64,000 bases of DNA from positions 558,001 through 622,000 of the forward strand of contig NZ_SOMG01000011.1 in assembly GCF_004402045.1 (NCBI RefSeq). The letters are read 5' to 3'. The notes under the pieces were generated by a model, which saw only the letters and a list, made by a program, of their open reading frames with translations, was not told the origin of the DNA and did no database searches. The position numbers and the translations under genes are program-made. Below are positions 59,040 to 64,000 of the stretch, in pieces (within the stretch, counting starts at the first letter, position 1; each line of letters begins with the position of its first letter). This DNA comes from Lelliottia nimipressuralis. GTDB taxonomy: Bacteria; Pseudomonadota; Gammaproteobacteria; Enterobacterales; Enterobacteriaceae.

Positions 59040-59453
59040 TTAACGGCTCAGACGACGCATACGTTCAGACGGAGTAATGATGTCGGTGATACGCACGCCG
59101 TATTTATCGGCAACCACCACCACCTCACCCTGAGCAATCAGATAACCGTTGATCAGAATATCCAGCGGCTCACCGGCCAGACCGTCAAGCGCCACCACGG
59201 AACCCTGCGTCAGGCGCAGCAGCTCTTTAATGGTCATGCGGGTGCGCCCCAGTTCAACGGTCAGCTTAACCGGGATGTCCATAATCAGGTCGATGTCCTG
59301 CAGCGTGCCGCTGACGTCACCGCCGCCGAGCTGCTGGAATACGGCATCCGCTGCGCTTTTGGCTGGGGTCGTTTTTTGCTCGTTTAACGCGTCAGCCCAC
59401 AGATCGTCCAGTGCTCCGCTGTTTTCATCGGACGGATTGTTCATGTCACTCAT
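59040..59453 (-). CDS. fliN: FliN, flagellar C-ring protein
   Basis: FliN forms the base of the switch complex and binds CheY-P. The 137-residue product, as in E. coli, has a variable acidic N-terminus and the SpoA domain (IMDIPVKLTVELGRTRMTIK, PLDILINGYLIAQGEVVVV). It overlaps fliM by four bases. Confidence 0.96.
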   Translation of the reverse strand: MSDMNNPSDENSGALDDLWADALNEQKTTPAKSAADAVFQQLGGGDVSGTLQDIDLIMDIPVKLTVELGRTRMTIKELLRLTQGSVVALDGLAGEPLDILINGYLIAQGEVVVVADKYGVRITDIITPSERMRRLSR

Positions 59454-60454
59454 TTGGGCTGTTCCTCATTCAGCGAATTCAAAATCGGGTTGATCAAGTG
59501 CTCAACGCGTAACGCATACTGACCGTTAATCGTGCCGTACTGGCTTGTCAGCACGGGGACACCATCCACATGGGCAATAATGCGGTCGGGTTTTTCTATC
59601 GGCAAAACATCACCGGGTTGTAATTTCAGGATCTGGGATAACCGCAGCGGGATATCGGCGAAGCTCGCCACCAGTTCAAGCTGTGAATGTTGGACCTGGC
59701 GGACCAGGTTTTCACGCCAGTTCTGGTCTTCGTTGCGGGAGTTCTCCAGCGGCGGGTTCACCAGCAGCTCGCGCAGCGGTTCGATCATGCTGAACGGCAG
59801 GCAGATGTTGAACTCGCCGGTCAGGTTACCGATCTCCACATGGAACGGCGTGTTAACGACGATATCGTTCGGGGAGGTGGTGATATTGGTAAATTTCACC
59901 TGCATCTCAGAACGAACGTACTCCACTTCCAGCGGGTTAATCGCTTTCCACGCGTCGCTGTAAGACTCCAGCGCCAGCTTCAGCATGCGGTTAATGACGC
60001 GTTGTTCGGTGTGGGTGAATTCACGACCTTCTACTTTGGTCGGGAAGCGCCCGTCGCCGCCGAACAGGTTATCCACCGCAATGAACACCAGGCTTGGCGA
60101 AAACACCACCAGACCGGTGCCGCGCAGCGGCTTCAGATGAATCAGGTTAAGGTTAGTTGGCACCGGCAGGTTGCGGGCAAACTCGTGGTACGGCTGAATG
60201 CGGATCGCACCGACCGTAATATCCGGGCTACGACGCAGCAGGTTAAACAGCCCCATACGGAACTGACGTGCAAAACGTTCGTTAATGATCTCCAGCGCCT
60301 GCAGACGTTCACGGACCACGCGACGCTGGGTATTCGGGTCATAGGGACGAATATCGTTATCGCCGCCAACGCCCGGTTTAGGATCATCATTTTTATCGCT
60401 GTCGCCGTTAAGCAGCGCATCGATTTCTGCCTGAGAAAGAATACTGTCGCCCAT
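59450..60454 (-). CDS. fliM: FliM, flagellar switch protein
   Basis: FliM links CheY-P to FliG and sets rotation direction. The 334-residue product (E. coli 334) has the N-terminal CheY-binding peptide (SILSQAEIDALLNGDS), the CheC-like middle domain and a C-terminal SpoA domain. Confidence 0.97.
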   Translation of the reverse strand: MGDSILSQAEIDALLNGDSDKNDDPKPGVGGDNDIRPYDPNTQRRVVRERLQALEIINERFARQFRMGLFNLLRRSPDITVGAIRIQPYHEFARNLPVPTNLNLIHLKPLRGTGLVVFSPSLVFIAVDNLFGGDGRFPTKVEGREFTHTEQRVINRMLKLALESYSDAWKAINPLEVEYVRSEMQVKFTNITTSPNDIVVNTPFHVEIGNLTGEFNICLPFSMIEPLRELLVNPPLENSRNEDQNWRENLVRQVQHSQLELVASFADIPLRLSQILKLQPGDVLPIEKPDRIIAHVDGVPVLTSQYGTINGQYALRVEHLINPILNSLNEEQPK

Positions 60455-60458
60455 GTCG

Positions 60459-60929
60459 TTACCGCAGAATGAAGGCTGTATACAGAACGTCAGTGACTTC
60501 CTGCTTTGGTTGGCCGTTTACCAGCGGTGTCGCCAGCGTTTGTTTAATGGCGTCGACCAGCTTTTGCTTACCGACATCGGTGGCCAGCGCCGAAGCGTCC
60601 TGACGGGAGAACAGCAGCAGAAGGCGGCTACGCACCTCCGGGAGATAATCATTCAGACGCGAGCGCGTGGCTTCATCCTTCAGACGCAGCGTAATACCGA
60701 CATACAGCACACGATCCGCATCACCGAGATTCACGGTGAAGGTGTCCAGAGGGAAAAATACCGGCGCCGGCGGTGGTGCAGGTTCGGCTTTGGCTGCAGC
60801 GGTCGAAGGTTCCTGCTGCATACGCCAGTAACTATAGCCCGCAGTAGCGCAGGCGGCGAGCGTGATCAACACCAGCAGCGGGATCCAGATGGAACGCTTA
60901 CTTTTTTTGGTGATAGCGGAGTCAGTCAT
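60459..60929 (-). CDS. fliL: FliL, stator-associated basal body protein
   Basis: FliL sits around the stator and affects torque. The 156-residue product (E. coli 154) starts [20 protein letters not shown] with one membrane helix and a periplasmic stomatin-like domain. The ATG at 60929 matches the family; the frame is open further upstream but not conserved. First of fliLMNOPQR. Confidence 0.94.
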   Translation of the reverse strand: MTDSAITKKSKRSIWIPLLVLITLAACATAGYSYWRMQQEPSTAAAKAEPAPPPAPVFFPLDTFTVNLGDADRVLYVGITLRLKDEATRSRLNDYLPEVRSRLLLLFSRQDASALATDVGKQKLVDAIKQTLATPLVNGQPKQEVTDVLYTAFILR

Positions 60930-60966
60930 CTGATACGAGCTTCCTGTTTCGGTACAGCTTAATATG

Positions 60967-61021
60967 GTGATTATCCCGTGTCCTGCTGTCGTCAAAGCGT
61001 GGAAAAGACGGGGATAATCAC
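60967..61021. other. Inverted repeat between fliK and fliL
   Basis: GTGATTATCCCGT and ACGGGGATAATCAC are complementary over 13 positions (one bulged base) with 28 bases between. It spans most of the gap between the fliK stop and fliL. No T run follows, so it may be a processing or pause element, or an operator near the fliL promoter. Confidence 0.55.
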
Positions 61022-61035
61022 GCTACCTCTGGCGT

Positions 61036-62274
61036 TTAGGCGAAGATGTCTACGGCACTGTTACCGCGCGCCGCGGATTGCAGGGCGGCAGGGGTAGGCA
61101 GTAACTCATCGCTCTCTTCATTAAAACCGCCGGTATTGCCGGAACGCGAAGCCTGGTGCTGCTGCTGGGAGGAGGACTGCTGCTGCCCGGCAAAGCTCTC
61201 GCTGCTGACGCTACTTTGCGTAAGCTGAATGCCGTTCTCCGCAAGCGACGTTCGCAGGACCGGCAGTGCCGCTTCCAGAGCCGCACGGACATGGCTGTGC
61301 GCAGAGACCATCTGCAGTTGCGCCTGGTTATCATCCAGCTTAAGCGAAATTTGCACCTGACCCAGATCTTCCGGGTGCAGACGCAGCTCTGCTGTCTGCT
61401 GGCCCTGCTTAGTGAACAGCGTGATGTGCTGGCTCAGGGATTGCTGCCATTCATGGGTGCCCAGAGGCTGGCTTAGCACCGGCGCGGTGGCAACGGTGGC
61501 GGCTGGCTGGCTGGTCGCATGGCTGGACATAATCGGTGCCAGGGTGGCTGTCGGCGACGTTGAGGAAGAAGCGCTGGCGAGTTCCTGCTTCTCTGCTGCG
61601 GCGGCCACGACCGGCGTTGCAGGCGCGTTGTCCGACAGGGCCGGGTCGCTGTTTTTCGCCAGGCTGTGGCTCTGATAAGTCGCAGCAGTCTGCCCTTTAT
61701 CATGGCTTCCCGGCAGGGCGTTCAGGGACGGTTGGCCCGCGCCCGTTTGTGCAAGCGTTGCGGAACCGATCGCAGACCGTTCGGCAATACCGTCGCTGGC
61801 TGCCACGTGAGAAGTGTTGGTCTGCTGGTGCGGCAGCATGGCCATCAGCGCGCTTAATCCGGCCAGCTCTTCTTCGCTCAGTTCGCTTTTGCTGTCATCT
61901 TTACTGTTGACCGCATTGAGCGTTTTCTGGGCATCGCCCTTTGACAGCGGCACCAGCCCGGAAATCAGCGTATCAAGCGACGTGACGGGCAACGTTTCAT
62001 CGCCATTCAGCGCAGTTTGACGCGAGAGCAGGTCGGCAATTTTGGCCTGCAGGGTGGTATCGCCTTTGGCGTCCTGCGCGACTTTTGACAGCTTACTGCC
62101 GGCGGCTTTCAGATCGGCCAGGGTCAGCGGCGCATCTTTGCCCTTGCCCGTTGCATCCGACAGGGCGCCCGCCAGCAGAGAGAGAAAGTCTTGTGCACCG
62201 TCGGTGCCTTTCCCCGTCTGCGTGCCGCCTGACAGGTCGCTGTCGCTCATCAGCAGTTGTTGCAGTGTGATCAT
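61036..62274 (-). CDS. fliK: FliK, hook-length control protein
   Basis: FliK is the secreted ruler that ends hook export by acting on FlhB. The 412-residue product (E. coli 375) is low-complexity, Ser/Ala/Thr/Gln-rich in the middle, with the conserved switch domain near its C-terminus ([26 protein letters not shown] in part, [14 protein letters not shown]). It overlaps fliJ by four bases. Confidence 0.94.
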   Translation of the reverse strand: MITLQQLLMSDSDLSGGTQTGKGTDGAQDFLSLLAGALSDATGKGKDAPLTLADLKAAGSKLSKVAQDAKGDTTLQAKIADLLSRQTALNGDETLPVTSLDTLISGLVPLSKGDAQKTLNAVNSKDDSKSELSEEELAGLSALMAMLPHQQTNTSHVAASDGIAERSAIGSATLAQTGAGQPSLNALPGSHDKGQTAATYQSHSLAKNSDPALSDNAPATPVVAAAAEKQELASASSSTSPTATLAPIMSSHATSQPAATVATAPVLSQPLGTHEWQQSLSQHITLFTKQGQQTAELRLHPEDLGQVQISLKLDDNQAQLQMVSAHSHVRAALEAALPVLRTSLAENGIQLTQSSVSSESFAGQQQSSSQQQHQASRSGNTGGFNEESDELLPTPAALQSAARGNSAVDIFA

Positions 62275-62714
62275 TCCGGTTTCCTCATTGATGCGCGCTG
62301 GGCAAACTCATCCATTTTTTTCTGATCCAGACGGTTTTCCGCCAGGGTCGTCGCCGCGATCTGTCGGTCCTGTAAGGTCTGCCAGGCCTGCAGTCGCTGC
62401 TTCTTCTCACGCCAGAAATTCAGCGCGGTATCGACTTTTTGGGTCCACTGGTTAAGCTGCTGGCGATGCTGATCTATCGCCTTTTCCAGCGTCTGGATAA
62501 ACTGCTGATAGTTAATCCAGCGCTGGCTGCCAATGCCCTGTGTCATATCGGTATTGAGGTTGGTGCGATATTCATGCTGATAGTCGATTAACATCTTCAA
62601 CTGTTCTTCAGCCTGCTGGCACCCGCGTCGCATTGCGCCAAGCTGCAATGCGGCATCATCAACTTCTTTTTCAGCCAGATCTTTCAGCGTTGATAACGCG
62701 CTGTTTTGCGCCAT
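62271..62714 (-). CDS. fliJ: FliJ, export ATPase stalk and chaperone escort
   Basis: The 147-residue coiled-coil protein (E. coli 147) sits as a stalk in the FliI ATPase ring and brings empty chaperones to it. Signatures [22 protein letters not shown] and [17 protein letters not shown]. Confidence 0.95.
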   Translation of the reverse strand: MAQNSALSTLKDLAEKEVDDAALQLGAMRRGCQQAEEQLKMLIDYQHEYRTNLNTDMTQGIGSQRWINYQQFIQTLEKAIDQHRQQLNQWTQKVDTALNFWREKKQRLQAWQTLQDRQIAATTLAENRLDQKKMDEFAQRASMRKPE

Positions 62715-62735
62715 GACCTTCGCCCTCCACCTGTG

Positions 62736-64000
62736 TTACACCTGCGGGAAAATCAGCTCCAGTGCCTGAATTGAATCTTCCCAGTCGGCGCGTTCAAAAA
62801 TGCCTTGTTGCAAAAATGCCTCCAGCTGCGGCCACAGGGTAATCGCTTTGTCGAGCATCGGGTCGCTGCCTTTGGCATACGCCCCGACGCTGACCAGATC
62901 GCGGTTGCGCTGGAAGCTGGAGAGGAGTTGTTTGAAGTTACGCACGCGGGCGTAGTGCTTCTCGGTTATCAGCGCCGTCATTGCGCGGCTGATGGATGCT
63001 TCAATATCAATGGCCGGATAGTGCCCGGCTTCAGCCAGACGACGCGACAGCACAATGTGACCGTCAAGGATCGCGCGCGCGGAGTCGGCAATCGGGTCCT
63101 GCTGGTCATCGCCTTCCGTCAGCACCGTGTAGAACGCGGTGATGGAGCCGCCGCCGCTGATGCCGTTCCCCGCACGTTCAACCAGGGCAGGGAGTTTGGC
63201 AAAGACCGAAGGCGGGTAGCCTTTGGTCGCAGGCGGTTCACCGATGGCCAGCGCGATTTCACGCTGCGCCATTGCGTAACGGGTCAGGGAATCCATGATC
63301 AGCAGTACGTGCTTGCCGCGGTCACGGAAATCTTCGGCGATACGGGTGGCATACGCGGCACCCTGCATACGCAGCAGCGGCGACACATCCGCCGGCGCGG
63401 CGATAACCACCGAGCGGGCGCGGCCTTCCGCACCCAGAATGTTTTCAATAAAGTCTTTGACTTCACGACCACGCTCGCCGATCAGCCCCACGACGATCAC
63501 ATCGGCCTGCGTGTAGCGCGCCATCATGCCGAGCAGGACGGATTTCCCCACGCCTGACCCGGCGAACAGGCCCATACGTTGTCCGCGTCCCACGGTCAGC
63601 AGGGCGTTAATCGGACGCACGCCGGTGTCCAGCACATGCTCAATAGCGGTACGCTGCAGGGGGTTGAACGGTTGGGTGATCAGCGCACCGGTTTCGGTGG
63701 TGTCCGGGGAGGGCAGCCCGTCGAGCGGTTTCCCGCTGCCGTCCAGCACGCGACCCAGCAGGGCAGGACCAAGGGGTAACTGTTTCCCGCTTTGCAGCCC
63801 GTCGCCAGAAATGTTTTTGGCATACACGCGCGCGCCGGGCAGAATGCCTTCCACCTCTTCAAGCGGCATCAGGAACAAACGTTGGCCGTTAAACCCGACC
63901 ACTTCGCTTTCAACTTCACGCGTTTCCAGACCGTCCTGACGTTCAATCACGCAGGTCGCACCTAGCGGAAGCTGCAGGCCGGTGGCTTCAAGAACCAGAC
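62736..64000 (-). CDS. fliI: FliI, flagellar export ATPase (5' end outside window)
   Basis: FliI is the F1-like ATPase of the export apparatus. About 421 residues are visible; the frame remains open to the window end ([20 protein letters not shown]), so the gene is cut, not broken; the E. coli protein has 457. Walker A is [15 protein letters not shown], Walker [26 protein letters not shown] in part. It heads the minus-strand fliIJK genes of the primary system. Confidence 0.97.
   Translation of the reverse strand, partial: LVLEATGLQLPLGATCVIERQDGLETREVESEVVGFNGQRLFLMPLEEVEGILPGARVYAKNISGDGLQSGKQLPLGPALLGRVLDGSGKPLDGLPSPDTTETGALITQPFNPLQRTAIEHVLDTGVRPINALLTVGRGQRMGLFAGSGVGKSVLLGMMARYTQADVIVVGLIGERGREVKDFIENILGAEGRARSVVIAAPADVSPLLRMQGAAYATRIAEDFRDRGKHVLLIMDSLTRYAMAQREIALAIGEPPATKGYPPSVFAKLPALVERAGNGISGGGSITAFYTVLTEGDDQQDPIADSARAILDGHIVLSRRLAEAGHYPAIDIEASISRAMTALITEKHYARVRNFKQLLSSFQRNRDLVSVGAYAKGSDPMLDKAITLWPQLEAFLQQGIFERADWEDSIQALELIFPQV

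Noticed and set aside
62736..64000. fliI as a truncated gene
   Set aside because: Conserved FliI sequence continues in frame to the window end, so the missing N-terminus lies outside.

Overview
The window is chromosomal DNA of a member of the Enterobacteriaceae, most likely Enterobacter, Lelliottia, Leclercia or a close relative. Protein sequences are close to E. coli and Salmonella. The right part keeps the E. coli order fliI-J-K-L-M-N-O-P-Q-R, rcsA, dsrB, yodD, DsrA sRNA, yedP, dgcQ, yodC, yedI, yedA, vsr, dcm, yedJ. The intergenic REP elements are of the kind common in that group. No tRNA, rRNA, insertion sequence, integrase or CRISPR array was seen. The genus is an inference.

Region 1 (1-31.7 kb) is a compact second flagellar locus. 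It opens with the 3' end of a fliR. Next come a ToxR-like membrane regulator with a FidL-like partner, a DoxX-family membrane protein, a degenerate chemoreceptor, a small lipoprotein, a full chemoreceptor and an orphan 149-residue gene. The flagellar genes follow: fliC, fliD-S-T, flgN-M-A, flgB to flgL, a second chemoreceptor, fliA, flhD-C, motA-B, cheA and cheW. It therefore carries its own master regulator (FlhDC), sigma-28 (FliA), anti-sigma (FlgM), filament, cap, hook, rod, rings, stator and part of a chemosensory complex. cheR, cheB, cheY and cheZ do not follow cheW. Several class-3 genes share a -10 core CCGATGAA instead of the classical GCCGATAA. The presence of two different fliR genes (1-583 and 56854-57639) shows directly that two flagellar export systems are encoded.

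Region 2 (31.8-45.0 kb) is a carboxylate and anaerobic metabolism block. It holds a LysR regulator, a CitA/TcuC-type citrate symporter fused in an operon to an orphan periplasmic binding protein, a class I fumarase, and a DASS (CitT/TtdT-type) anion exchanger. Divergent from these is a 926-residue soluble flavoprotein (OYE-like domain, covalent-FMN domain, FAD fumarate reductase domain), followed by a cytoplasmic-type ApbE flavin transferase. A DcuS/DcuR-like two-component system lies next to them. A perfect FNR-type palindrome sits in the divergent promoter region. I infer that this set imports C4-dicarboxylates or malate, makes fumarate, reduces it with NADH and exports succinate.

Region 3 (45.1-64.0 kb) is mostly conserved backbone. 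It has a MurQ-like SIS protein, an OmpC/OmpF-type porin with an altered eyelet loop, yedJ, dcm, vsr, yedA, yedI, yodC, dgcQ, yedP, the DsrA small RNA, yodD, dsrB and rcsA. It ends with the primary flagellar operon fliI-J-K-L-M-N-O-P-Q-R on the minus strand, with fliI cut by the window end.
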